Made by a program: the position numbers and the translations under genes. Shown in pieces: positions 44,318 through 52,781 of a stretch of 64,000 nt of DNA (its first letter is position 1; every line of letters starts with the position of its first letter). The stretch is taken from NCBI GenBank assembly GCA_003164295.1, contig PLTA01000061.1, forward strand, positions 62,179-126,178. Reading direction: 5' to 3'. The DNA comes from Candidatus Bathyarchaeota archaeon. Its GTDB lineage: Archaea > Thermoproteota > Bathyarchaeia > Bathyarchaeales > Bathycorpusculaceae. The notes under the pieces are model-generated. The model was not told the DNA's origin. It saw only the letters and a list, made by a program, of their open reading frames with translations, and ran no database searches.

Positions 44318-44916
44318 CAGCACTTGTTATGGCGGGTGGAAAGGGAACCCGAATGTGTCTTTCTGAAGAGAAGCCTTTGATAAAAGTGTGCGGGAAACCA
44401 GTTATTGAATATGTGATTGTTGCTTTGAGGAACGCAAAGAAAATTGATTCTATTATCGTTGCCACTTCAAAAAGCACACCGAAAACCCCCAAGTTTCTAA
44501 GTCAGTTCCCCGTAAAAGTCATCGAAACTCCGGGGAAAGATTATGTTTCTGACATGGGTTATGCTAGTCAAAACCTTAAGCTTGGCGTTTTTTTAGCGAT
44601 TGCAGCCGATTTGCCACTGGTGACTGGTCAAGCTTTGGATAAAATCGTTGAACGCTATGAACGTTGTGGCAAACCCGCTTTAACAGTAGCGGTTCCGCTT
44701 GAAACTAAAACCAAGCTTGGCATGAGCATAGAGTACTCTTTTAAAATGGATGACAAAGATGTGGTTCCAGTCGGTATCAACGTTATTGATGGGCGGAAAC
44801 GTTACGGCGATGAATGGTTAGATCAAGACATTTTCCTACTTGACCTTCCCGAATTAGCGGTGAACATTAACACAGTTCAAGAACTACAACTAGCCGAACG
44901 ATTACTATCAAATTAA
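44308..44916 (+). CDS. cobY: CobY, adenosylcobinamide-phosphate guanylyltransferase (copy 2)
   Basis: From ATG 44308 (the frame opens earlier, at 44278) the protein has 202 residues. It begins MGITALVMAGGKGTRM with EKPLIKVCGKPVIEYV, and has AADLPLVTG for the metal Asp. It overlaps cobS by ten bases, so it is translationally coupled. Its N-terminal loop matches copy 1 (33597-34211), but the rest differs much, so the duplication is old. Confidence 0.9.
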   Translation: MGITALVMAGGKGTRMCLSEEKPLIKVCGKPVIEYVIVALRNAKKIDSIIVATSKSTPKTPKFLSQFPVKVIETPGKDYVSDMGYASQNLKLGVFLAIAADLPLVTGQALDKIVERYERCGKPALTVAVPLETKTKLGMSIEYSFKMDDKDVVPVGINVIDGRKRYGDEWLDQDIFLLDLPELAVNINTVQELQLAERLLSN

Positions 44917-44958
44917 AAACATTTAACTCCAACATTTCCTCAAAAAAATTAAATCGAT

Positions 44959-45840
44959 TTATGATTCGACTTTTTGCGCTTTTCTGTATAGTACTTCTTT
45001 CAGCGTTGCCTGCATTTTTCTTGCATCTACATCAAGGTTTGGTGTTTCGCAAATCATTGTCGGATGCATTTGAAAATCAGCAATCACTTCGGCCAGCAAT
45101 AGAAAATCAGGTCCATATCTTTTCTCGTCAAGCGTATGATGTTCCTTTTCTCCTTGATTATTAAACTCAATAGCTGAAAAGTGACAATGCATGCTCTTGA
45201 GGGCTTCTGTTCCAAGTCGCTGCTCAACTTTTTCAGCTATTACCCGAAAATCCTCAGCTTTTTTAAGGGCTCCAAGACCTCTTGCATGGAGATGCCCCCA
45301 ATCGATGACGAGTTGTGTACCTTCTATTTGTTCGTTGAGGGTTAAAATTTCATCTATGCTGCCGACTTGGAATTTTCGTCCCATGGTTTCAGGACCCAAC
45401 TTCACCCGAAGACCTAGGCTTTGCATTTCCGCCTTAACTTCTTTGAGGGTTTCAAGGCAAGTTTTAAATGCAAAATCTTTTTCGAAGAGTCCGTAAAACC
45501 CCGTGTGAAAAACTAAGACGTAAGCGCCCATCCAATCGGCTGCTGTTGCACATGCAATCAAGCGGCGTTTGCTCGCTTCAACAACATCTTTTTTTCCTGC
45601 CAAGTTAATGTAGTATGAGCCATGCATGCTGAGTTTTACATCGTTTTTCTTTGTTTCTTCGCCGAGTTTTTGTGCATGTTCACGTTTTATTTGTGGTTTT
45701 TGACCCCACTGAACAGCCTCATACTCAAAAGCATCTAAACCTTCTTCGCGCAGAAGCTTTGGCACGTCAAATGTTGTTGCTCCCATAAACCTAAACATGG
45801 GAGGAACTCCCGCTGGGCCAAACCGCGTGTGTTCTGCCAT
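44959..45840 (-). CDS. Endonuclease IV-like xylose isomerase-type TIM barrel protein
   Basis: From ATG 45840 (after an aagaagga element) the protein has 293 residues and the Nfo/AP-endonuclease IV layout: MHGSYYINL, HTGFYG, GPETMGR, DWGHLHARG, HCHFSAIEF and CETPNLDVDA. These supply the metal-binding His, Glu and Asp of the family. It may repair abasic sites in DNA, although sugar-phosphate isomerases share the fold. The open frame to 45897 lacks support. It converges with cobY. Confidence 0.85.
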   Translation of the reverse strand: MAEHTRFGPAGVPPMFRFMGATTFDVPKLLREEGLDAFEYEAVQWGQKPQIKREHAQKLGEETKKNDVKLSMHGSYYINLAGKKDVVEASKRRLIACATAADWMGAYVLVFHTGFYGLFEKDFAFKTCLETLKEVKAEMQSLGLRVKLGPETMGRKFQVGSIDEILTLNEQIEGTQLVIDWGHLHARGLGALKKAEDFRVIAEKVEQRLGTEALKSMHCHFSAIEFNNQGEKEHHTLDEKRYGPDFLLLAEVIADFQMHPTMICETPNLDVDARKMQATLKEVLYRKAQKVES

Positions 45841-45912
45841 CTTATTCCTTCTTTTTATGTAGTTAGATTTCATATTGCTTTTCCGTCTAAAAAGCAAGAC
45901 CCTGCAGAAATT

Positions 45913-46695
45913 TTAAATCAGACTGGTTATGGTTGGAATCGAAACAAAAAAGTGAACGTAAACCGCGATTGCTAAAATTCCGATACTAATTGCCAACAAA
46001 GCATAGTCTCCTTTATGAAGTTTGAGCGCGTAGAGGTTAGTGCGTTTTTTTGTCGCTCCCCATGCTCGGGATTCCATTGCTTCGGCCAACTCTAGGCTTC
46101 TGCGAATAGCGCTGACGATCAACGGAATCAACACTGGCACGTAATTTCTAATTCTCTTGAGCAAGCCGCCTTTCTCTAGTTCGAGTCCTCGGGCTTTTTG
46201 GGCATCCATAATCGTTTGGGCTTCCTCCGCCAGAACGGGAACAAAACGCACTGCAGTGGTAAAGGCGAAAGCAAACTCGTAGGGCACTCGCGATTCCTCT
46301 AACGCTAAGCCTAAGTGGTCGGGTGAAGTTGTTAGGAAGAAAACTGAGAATGACTCAACAAGGACCACAAAACGTAACGTCAGTGAAGCGGCATATTCAA
46401 TGTTGAGCGCGGTTATTGTGTAGCCTTGAGTAAAAAAATTTGTTGCAATGTTGATGACGAAAATGAGGATTGCCAAAAAAGCTGCTCCTCGCAGAGACCT
46501 AAGCCACTGCCTTTGAACTTTAGCTAGCAAAACAAAAGGAACCTGCAACAGGAACAGCAAAACCAAAGGGATAATTTGTGAAAATAAAATTGCTACTACA
46601 AAAATCGAAATTACATAGATGAATTTTATTCTCGGGTCTAAATTGTGGATGGGAGAGTAAACTTTTCTGAACTTTAAGCCGTCAAAAACGCTCAT
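45913..46695 (-). CDS. ecfT: ECF transporter transmembrane subunit EcfT
   Basis: The 260-residue protein has five or six hydrophobic helices and LDPRIKFIYV at the start. MDAQKARGLELEKG and ESRAWGATKKR carry the charged Ala-Arg-Gly-type motifs of the EcfT coupling helices. It joins the two ATPases to a vitamin-binding S component. It overlaps the ATPase gene at 46692 by four bases. No S component lies next to it. Confidence 0.9.
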   Translation of the reverse strand: MSVFDGLKFRKVYSPIHNLDPRIKFIYVISIFVVAILFSQIIPLVLLFLLQVPFVLLAKVQRQWLRSLRGAAFLAILIFVINIATNFFTQGYTITALNIEYAASLTLRFVVLVESFSVFFLTTSPDHLGLALEESRVPYEFAFAFTTAVRFVPVLAEEAQTIMDAQKARGLELEKGGLLKRIRNYVPVLIPLIVSAIRRSLELAEAMESRAWGATKKRTNLYALKLHKGDYALLAISIGILAIAVYVHFFVSIPTITSLI

Positions 46696-47519
46696 TGCTG
46701 ATTTTTGCTCTCCTTGGCTTTCAAAATTATTTCTTTAGCTTCGTAAATGTCAATAATATTTTTTGGAAAACCCAAGGGAGCCAGCTTCATGAATAATTGG
46801 GCTATCTGTGGCAAAACAATGGATGATAATTCCAGCATTGCTGGGTCGGTGAGAATCTCTTTTCCTGTGCCGTCTGCCACGATTTTGCCTTCTTTCATCA
46901 AAACAACCCGTGGGTTGCTCTCTGCAACAAACTCGACATCATGCGTGACAATAACCACGGTTTTTCCCTGTGTTTGCATCTGCAAAATAAATTGGCGAAG
47001 GATTTCTTTTTGTTTGTGGTCTTGACCAATTGTGGGTTCGTCTAAAATCAAAGTTTTGGGGTCCCAAGCTAAAACCGAAGCCAAAGCAACTCGTTTTCGT
47101 TCACCGCCGCTTAGAAGGAAAGGTGAAGTTTTCCTATACGGAGTTAATGACAAAAGATTCAAAGCCCATGTAACTCTGTCTTCAATCACTTTTGGTTCAA
47201 AACCAAAATTTTTCAATGCAAAAGCAATTTCATCCTCCACTGTTTCGCTAAACAATTGGTGGTCTGGATTCTGAAAAACAAAACCGACGTTTCTGGCTAA
47301 CTTTGCTACGCTTGTTTTGGTTGTTTCAATCCCATCTGCACATACTGTTCCGACTGAGGGCTTTAGTAAACCATTGAAATGTTTTACAAAAGTGGATTTT
47401 CCCGCGCCGTTTTGCCCCATAATCGCGACGAATTCGCCATCTTTTATTGTAATTGAAACGCCTTTTAATGCTTCCACTTTGTTTGGGTAAGAATAGTGGA
47501 CGTTTTCTGCTTCAATCAT
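46692..47519 (-). CDS. ecfA: ECF transporter ATPase EcfA (1)
   Basis: The 275-residue ABC ATPase has GQNGAGKST (Walker A), LLSGGERKRVALAS (signature) and LILDEPTIGQD (Walker B). FQNPDHQLFSETVEDE is the Q-loop region typical of EcfA/CbiO. It overlaps the second EcfA gene upstream by eight bases and the EcfT gene downstream by four, so the three are one operon. Confidence 0.92.
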   Translation of the reverse strand: MIEAENVHYSYPNKVEALKGVSITIKDGEFVAIMGQNGAGKSTFVKHFNGLLKPSVGTVCADGIETTKTSVAKLARNVGFVFQNPDHQLFSETVEDEIAFALKNFGFEPKVIEDRVTWALNLLSLTPYRKTSPFLLSGGERKRVALASVLAWDPKTLILDEPTIGQDHKQKEILRQFILQMQTQGKTVVIVTHDVEFVAESNPRVVLMKEGKIVADGTGKEILTDPAMLELSSIVLPQIAQLFMKLAPLGFPKNIIDIYEAKEIILKAKESKNQQ

Positions 47520-48366
47520 TGGGCTTAAATTCCTCCAATATTTGGTCAGCTAATTCTTCAGAAGACAATGGTGTTGTATCGCTGAGGTTTAAGCCATCTT
47601 TTTTTAGCATCTGATACAGCAATGTTGCTTTGGGTATTCCTACTCCGATCAAACGTGTCTCGTCATTGCTGAGGATTTCCCTTGGAGGTCCTTCAAAACG
47701 AATTTTTCCTTCATCCATAACGATTAGGTGATTTGTGTATTTTGCAGTCAAATCCAAGCGGTGTTCCACGAGGATAACAGTTATTCCCTGTTTTTTGTTC
47801 AAATCATTAATTACTTCAAAAATTTTCTCAGCACTTAACGGGTCAAGAAAAGATGTTGGTTCATCTAAAACGATGATTTCGGGTTCCATCGCCAGAACAG
47901 ATGCGATCGCTACCCGTTGTTGTTGCCCACCAGAAATTTCATGGGGCGAACGTTCGCGTAAATCGTAAATGCCTGTTAAGTTCATGGCATGATCGACTTT
48001 TTTTCGGATTTCTTCTCGTGGAACCCCAACGTTCTCCAGTCCAAAAGCCACGTCCTTCTCGACGGAGAGCGCGAATAACTGGTTTTCTGGGTTTTGAAAA
48101 ACTAACCCGACATGCTTAGCCATTTCGTAGGTATGACGCTTGAGCGGATCTTGGCCTGCTACAGTTATTTCGCCTTTTAACTCTCCTTGGTAGAAATGTG
48201 GAACTAACCCATTGAAGCATCGGCATAAAGTTGTTTTGCCGCAGCCACTTGGTCCAGTAATTAAAACAAACTCGCCTTTCTTCACTTTAAAAGAAACGTC
48301 TAAAATTGATGGTTTCGATGCGCCGGGGTAGGTATAAGTGAGGTTTTTTGTTTCAATTATGGACAA
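47512..48366 (-). CDS. ecfA: ECF transporter ATPase EcfA (2)
   Basis: The 284-residue ABC ATPase has GPSGCGKTT (Walker A), EISGGQQQRVAIAS (signature) and IIVLDEPTSFLD (Walker B). FQNPENQLFALSVEKD matches EcfA/CbiO proteins. It starts with TTG 48366 and is the first gene of the EcfA-EcfA-EcfT operon. The pair of different ATPases is usual for ECF modules. The cargo could be a vitamin or metal; corrinoid genes nearby make cobalt or B12 possible, but this is not shown. Confidence 0.92.
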   Translation of the reverse strand: MSIIETKNLTYTYPGASKPSILDVSFKVKKGEFVLITGPSGCGKTTLCRCFNGLVPHFYQGELKGEITVAGQDPLKRHTYEMAKHVGLVFQNPENQLFALSVEKDVAFGLENVGVPREEIRKKVDHAMNLTGIYDLRERSPHEISGGQQQRVAIASVLAMEPEIIVLDEPTSFLDPLSAEKIFEVINDLNKKQGITVILVEHRLDLTAKYTNHLIVMDEGKIRFEGPPREILSNDETRLIGVGIPKATLLYQMLKKDGLNLSDTTPLSSEELADQILEEFKPND

Positions 48367-48416
48367 TTTTTTGTGCCTGCATCCTTAAGCGTTCGTGTTT
48401 TCTCATTTAAGGGTAG

Positions 48417-49415
48417 CTACGCTTTTTTGGTTATTTGCTTTTTCAAAAGCATAAGGCATTGCTTAAGGGTTGGTTCTATTTCTCCCGTGCCGCTTACTCC
48501 TGCAGCCATAGCATGTCCTCCGCCGACTCCCTGCAACCACTCGCCAAGAGGTGCTGCAATGTCCTTTCCTAAATTGATGCTTGTGCCTTCAACAAATTGG
48601 CGAGAGCTACGTAGGCTAATCTCAATTTTTCCATTTTTCATACCTGCAACAGCCGACATATGAGCCCCTAAATCCACTAAAGATTTAGCCCCCGAAGCCT
48701 GATAAGCGCTAACATGGGAGAGCGCAATAATCCATTCGTTTACCCTGATTATTTTTGCTCTTTTGCAAGCTTTCAACTTTGCTAGCCGCTCAGAAGTGTC
48801 AATCGGCAAGGCAAAAGTTGCCAATGTTTCTTGGGCATCTATCCCCGCAGTAACTAGTTTGCCGATGATTTGTAGAGTGACCGAGCTTGCTAAGGCAAAA
48901 TGGCGAGTGTCAAAAGCTATTCCAATAAACAATGCTTTAGCCTCGTTTAGGTCTGGCTTTTCTTTGGCTTGCACATAAAGTCTGTAGACTATTTCGCAGT
49001 TTGCTGCCGCTTTATCATCTATAACACATAGTTTGCAGATTTCTGTTGTTTGTAAGTTAGGGTAGTGGTGGTCAATAATTATTTTTGGTGCCTTAGATTT
49101 TCTAATTATGTCTGCAACTTCGTCAAGCTGATCAATAGTGTTTAAGTCCAAGAGCATTATGACGTCTGCTGATTCAATGTTAGGTTTCAAATTAACTGTG
49201 ATGGGCATGTGTTCAAGAAGCACTTTAGAAGGTTTATTGACGCCTTGTGGGCATCCAATTTCAGTTACAACGTCAGGTTTGAAGCGCTTCAGCAGGCATT
49301 GCAACGCGTAAGCTGAACATATTGCGTCGGCGTCCGCACTTCGGTGGCATAATAAAAGGACGAAAGCTGCATCAGTCTGGTCTAAAACTTGAATTAATTT
49401 TTGGAAATCGTTCAT
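48417..49415 (-). CDS. DHH-family phosphoesterase (RecJ/NrnA-like)
   Basis: The 332-residue protein has LLCHRSADADAICSAYA (metal-site region, with variant His-Asp pattern), LLDLNTID, IIDHHYPN (the DHH motif) and a C-terminal DHHA1 domain with GGGHAMAAG. It would cleave phosphodiester bonds in short RNA, DNA or nucleotides. It overlaps the DUF3194 gene by four bases; prefoldin beta is next upstream. This neighbour order is common in archaea. Confidence 0.85.
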   Translation of the reverse strand: MNDFQKLIQVLDQTDAAFVLLLCHRSADADAICSAYALQCLLKRFKPDVVTEIGCPQGVNKPSKVLLEHMPITVNLKPNIESADVIMLLDLNTIDQLDEVADIIRKSKAPKIIIDHHYPNLQTTEICKLCVIDDKAAANCEIVYRLYVQAKEKPDLNEAKALFIGIAFDTRHFALASSVTLQIIGKLVTAGIDAQETLATFALPIDTSERLAKLKACKRAKIIRVNEWIIALSHVSAYQASGAKSLVDLGAHMSAVAGMKNGKIEISLRSSRQFVEGTSINLGKDIAAPLGEWLQGVGGGHAMAAGVSGTGEIEPTLKQCLMLLKKQITKKA

Positions 49416-49708
49416 TTTATTTTTCTCAAGTATTTTTCAATGGCTTTATGAGCTTCATTTGTGGCTTCTTTTACCAATGCTTCTGCGTCAATGCCTTCAG
49501 TTTTGGCCGCTAATTCAAGATCAACTTCTACAGTGACGCTTACTGGTTTTGAACCTGCAGCTTCCACACTAATATCTAGTCTATCCATCATTTTAGAAGA
49601 AACCTTGGAGAGAACGTATTTTCTTGCCGCGTTCTCAGCGGTTGAGCTTAAAGTTTCTATTTGTTCGGTGGTTAGCTCTGGTATTCCCAGCTCTACCACT
49701 AACTTCAC
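49412..49708 (-). CDS. DUF3194 family small protein
   Basis: The 98-residue protein starts with GTG and has a beta-alpha layout with KPVSVTVEVDLELA and a charged helical tail. Length, pattern and position between prefoldin beta and a DHH phosphoesterase match the archaeal DUF3194 family, of unknown function. It starts two bases after the prefoldin gene stop. It is probably cytoplasmic and may be linked to protein folding or RNA processing (context only). Confidence 0.75.
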   Translation of the reverse strand: MKLVVELGIPELTTEQIETLSSTAENAARKYVLSKVSSKMMDRLDISVEAAGSKPVSVTVEVDLELAAKTEGIDAEALVKEATNEAHKAIEKYLRKIK

Positions 49709-49710
49709 CT

Positions 49711-50082
49711 TTAAGATGATGGCTGAGAAACTGGACTTAGTTCTTCTTGGAGTTTTGTCTGCGCTTCTTTTATTTGACTGCGCATTCTTTCTTCTTGCCT
49801 GGCCAAAACGGTAGTTCTTGTGTCCAAAAGCGCTTTGCGTTCAACTAAGTCTTCAATTACTTTTGGCTTCTCTGCTTTAACCAATAATGAACCGATAGCC
49901 TTGTAAATCACAGCTTCATCTGCTGTTTTTTGCAGTTCAGCGATGGTTTGCTCTACTTCTGTTTTTTCCATGTCAACTTGCTGTTTCTGCTGTAAAATGG
50001 ATTGTAAAGTTTGCTGCAGCTGTTGGAGTCTAAGAAGCCTTTCTTGCACGTTAGGCGGTAACTTTGAAAGTTCGTCACTCAA
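49711..50082 (-). CDS. pfdB: Prefoldin subunit beta
   Basis: The 123-residue protein is two long coiled-coil helices around a short beta hairpin: LSKLPPNVQERLLRLQQLQQ, VYKAIG-like YKAIGSLLVKA and ERKALLDTRTTVLARQEER. It forms a jellyfish-shaped hexamer with the alpha subunit and passes unfolded proteins to the thermosome, whose gene is at 55783. It starts with TTG 50082 after an aaggat element. The alpha subunit gene is not in the window. Confidence 0.92.
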   Translation of the reverse strand: MSDELSKLPPNVQERLLRLQQLQQTLQSILQQKQQVDMEKTEVEQTIAELQKTADEAVIYKAIGSLLVKAEKPKVIEDLVERKALLDTRTTVLARQEERMRSQIKEAQTKLQEELSPVSQPSS

Positions 50083-50159
50083 ATTTTATCCTTCCGTATC
50101 CAGCAATATCAAACGCTATTAATTAAGCGTTTCCAACGATGCAAAAGCGAATGATAGCC

Positions 50160-51449
50160 CTACATATTGATTGTTTGATTCCAATAGTAAACATGCTGGT
50201 ACGGTACATTAGAAATTGGGTATGCTGGGTCGTCAAATACTATGTCAAGGGCAGGCCCATACTTTGCTAAAAGTTCGCTTATGTCAGTTCCAATTTGTTG
50301 AGTCCTATTATCACTTACCCAGAAACCCCAAATAGTGTCATTAGGATTGCTCATGCCCCAACCAAAATTGTGAGGCAGCACCAAAACGGCTTCTGGAGTG
50401 CTTAAATCAGTAAATTTCTTAGTGGTTATATCGTTCCAGAATCTTTGAAGTGCAAGAAGCTGCTCATTCGTTAAAACACCGTAAGCCGTTTGGTTATAAG
50501 GATAATCAAAAATTGTGATGTATTTGGCGCCTGCCTCATATGACGTCAACATTTCGTTGTAAATTTGATCTCCAGTGTCCAAGTACGGTGGCTGGTTATA
50601 CTTCCAAGTAATTATTGTTCCCCAATCCTTATTTTGCAGTCGCGATGCGCCTTTAACCTGGGCTATTTGCTCCGCAACACTGCTTTGGTTTCCGCCTATC
50701 TCTGCAAACACAGTATTGTATCCGCCCAAATAATCCCACCAGTACAAACCGTAATCCGAGATAAACATGGGGATTTTAGCCGCAGTTAAATTTTGAACTC
50801 CTGGATCCATTCCCATAACGTCATTCACAAAAAAATTAGCTTCCAAGTCATAGTTTGTAGGTAAAGTGCCGTTGTCCAGGTAAGCTTGCATTTTAAGTTT
50901 GATGGCATTTAAATCTTCAGCTATTGGTACGCCGATGTTGTTTAGACGGGACCCATATTTCGTGTAAAATGTTCTCCAGTTTGCATCCAATTGTAATCCA
51001 CCAACCTCATCATTATAATATATTCCTAGAAACTTGCTGCCCCAGCGTTGGGTCCAACGCTGCTTAATGGCATCGAGAGATTGTGCCTGCCAGAACCAAT
51101 TCCAACTTGCAGGATTACTGACATCTTTGATGCCCATGTTTATAATAACACTTAAACCCTGAGAAACAGCATAATCGCAAATATCCTCAACCGTTGTTTG
51201 ATTTTCGCTGATGGGGTTTCTGCCTGAATCCAGTATGAATAGGTTTGTATAACTTTTTACTTTGTCAATAAGTAATTTAGCTTCTTGAGTGGTATTTCCG
51301 CAAAAAGCAATCCCGATGTAAGCGCTTGGATCGGCTTTGGACTTGTTTACGCTTGAATATGAACTGTACGTAACAGCAATGGAAATCGTCAGTATGAAAA
51401 TCAGTAAGGTTGGAATCATATATTTCCTGATTTTTCTGCGATCGCTCAT
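50160..51449 (-). CDS. Extracellular protein with TIM-barrel-like domain
   Basis: The 429-residue protein has an N-terminal membrane anchor or signal segment (IPTLLIFILTISIAVTY) and a large extracellular domain with sequons. FLGIYYNDEVGG and YITIFDYPYNQ look like glycoside-hydrolase TIM-barrel strands, with acidic residues that might be catalytic. The C-terminal part (about 340-429) has a Rossmann-like VLVLPHNFGWG region, as in some glycosidases. The family was not recognised with certainty. It may act on a surface polysaccharide. Confidence 0.7.
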   Translation of the reverse strand: MSDRRKIRKYMIPTLLIFILTISIAVTYSSYSSVNKSKADPSAYIGIAFCGNTTQEAKLLIDKVKSYTNLFILDSGRNPISENQTTVEDICDYAVSQGLSVIINMGIKDVSNPASWNWFWQAQSLDAIKQRWTQRWGSKFLGIYYNDEVGGLQLDANWRTFYTKYGSRLNNIGVPIAEDLNAIKLKMQAYLDNGTLPTNYDLEANFFVNDVMGMDPGVQNLTAAKIPMFISDYGLYWWDYLGGYNTVFAEIGGNQSSVAEQIAQVKGASRLQNKDWGTIITWKYNQPPYLDTGDQIYNEMLTSYEAGAKYITIFDYPYNQTAYGVLTNEQLLALQRFWNDITTKKFTDLSTPEAVLVLPHNFGWGMSNPNDTIWGFWVSDNRTQQIGTDISELLAKYGPALDIVFDDPAYPISNVPYQHVYYWNQTINM

Positions 51450-51690
51450 TCCTAAGCCTAAGGGTACATTATCAATAGCTCTCTTATCTCATTTATGATA
51501 TAATCGCATTCAAAACCAATTAACTAAAAAAAACAAAATTTGCTCTGAGAATTGCGGTAATTGCATTGACATTTTAATTAATAATTTTTTCTTTTTCGGC
51601 TTTCATTTTCTCTTCGCATTTTTTGCAATTAACAATTACTTTTATACTTTGACTACCGCAATTATGGTATTAATTTAAAAGGCGCTCTGA

Positions 51691-52770
51691 TTGGAAAAGT
51701 CGGATTTGGAGTCAAACAATAGAATTAATCTTCCAGTCGATCTTATCCGCACTTTAGCAATATTCCTAGTTATAATGCTTCATGCTTCAAACGCAACCTT
51801 AGCGTTATTTCCTGTTTCATCCTCGGATTGGTGGACAGGGGTTGTTTACAAAAGCTTAGCATTATCTTGTGTTCCCTTGTTTATTCTGTTAAGCGGGGCT
51901 CTATTGCTTCAGCCTGCCAAACTTAACGAGCCTATAAGAGTGTTTTTAAAGAAAAGATTAAGTCGTATTGGCTTAGCTTTTGCGTTTTGGAGCGCCATTT
52001 ACACAGCATGGGCATTTTATACTCTTCATGTTCCAGTGACTTTAAGCAACGTTTATCAAAGCATATTAAAAGACCTATTTACTGGGGCTTACTATCAGTT
52101 TTGGTTCCTCTATCTTATTGTTGGTCTTTATTTGATTACGCCAATTTTAAGGGTAATAATAGCCTTTGGAAGTCCAAAGATTATTCGATACTTAATTTTG
52201 ATTTGGTTTTTAGGTGTGGCAATTGTACCACTTACTCAACTTGCTAGTGGTTACATCTTAAACAGTACCGTTTTTGTAATCGGCGGTTGGGTAGGCTACT
52301 TTGTTTTAGGCACTTACCTGCAGAGAATAAAGTTGAGGCAAACCATTTTGTACGGTTTATTGGTTTTAGGTTTTATTTGGACAATCTTTGGAGTGTGGTT
52401 AATGAATTATCCACTAAGCAGTATTAATCAAAAGTTCTTCTTTTTTGACTACCTTACAGCAAACGTAATCATAGGCTCAGTCGCATTATTTATGATTCTG
52501 ATGAAGTTCCGTTCAGATTGGCCAGGAAGCAACCACAAAAACATCAGTCGAATTGCAAAAGCCATAAGCAAAAACACCCTGCCAATTTTTCTGTTTCACG
52601 TAATAATTTTGGAGTCTTTTGAAAGAGGTTTTTTTGGCTTCACATTAAGTCCTGCAACTCTAAATCCAGTTCTTGAAATTCCTTTAATCGCCGTTCTAAC
52701 TCTTTTCATCTCTGTTGGATTAGTTTTGCTGATGAGAAAAGTTCCCATTTTGAAAAAATTGATAGGCTAA
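51691..52770 (+). CDS. Membrane acyltransferase (acyltransferase 3 family)
   Basis: The 359-residue protein has about ten hydrophobic helices. VDLIRTLAIFLVIMLHASNA contains the conserved Arg and the catalytic-type His of acyltransferase 3 (OafA-like) proteins. These O-acetylate or succinylate sugars and lipids at the membrane. It starts with TTG 51691 and is probably transcribed from ttttatac near 51640. It is flanked by an extracellular protein and an SGNH hydrolase, both likely to act on envelope polysaccharide, so the three may work on one acylated glycan (inference). Confidence 0.83.
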   Translation: MEKSDLESNNRINLPVDLIRTLAIFLVIMLHASNATLALFPVSSSDWWTGVVYKSLALSCVPLFILLSGALLLQPAKLNEPIRVFLKKRLSRIGLAFAFWSAIYTAWAFYTLHVPVTLSNVYQSILKDLFTGAYYQFWFLYLIVGLYLITPILRVIIAFGSPKIIRYLILIWFLGVAIVPLTQLASGYILNSTVFVIGGWVGYFVLGTYLQRIKLRQTILYGLLVLGFIWTIFGVWLMNYPLSSINQKFFFFDYLTANVIIGSVALFMILMKFRSDWPGSNHKNISRIAKAISKNTLPIFLFHVIILESFERGFFGFTLSPATLNPVLEIPLIAVLTLFISVGLVLLMRKVPILKKLIG

Positions 52771-52781
52771 AAAAAAATAAC

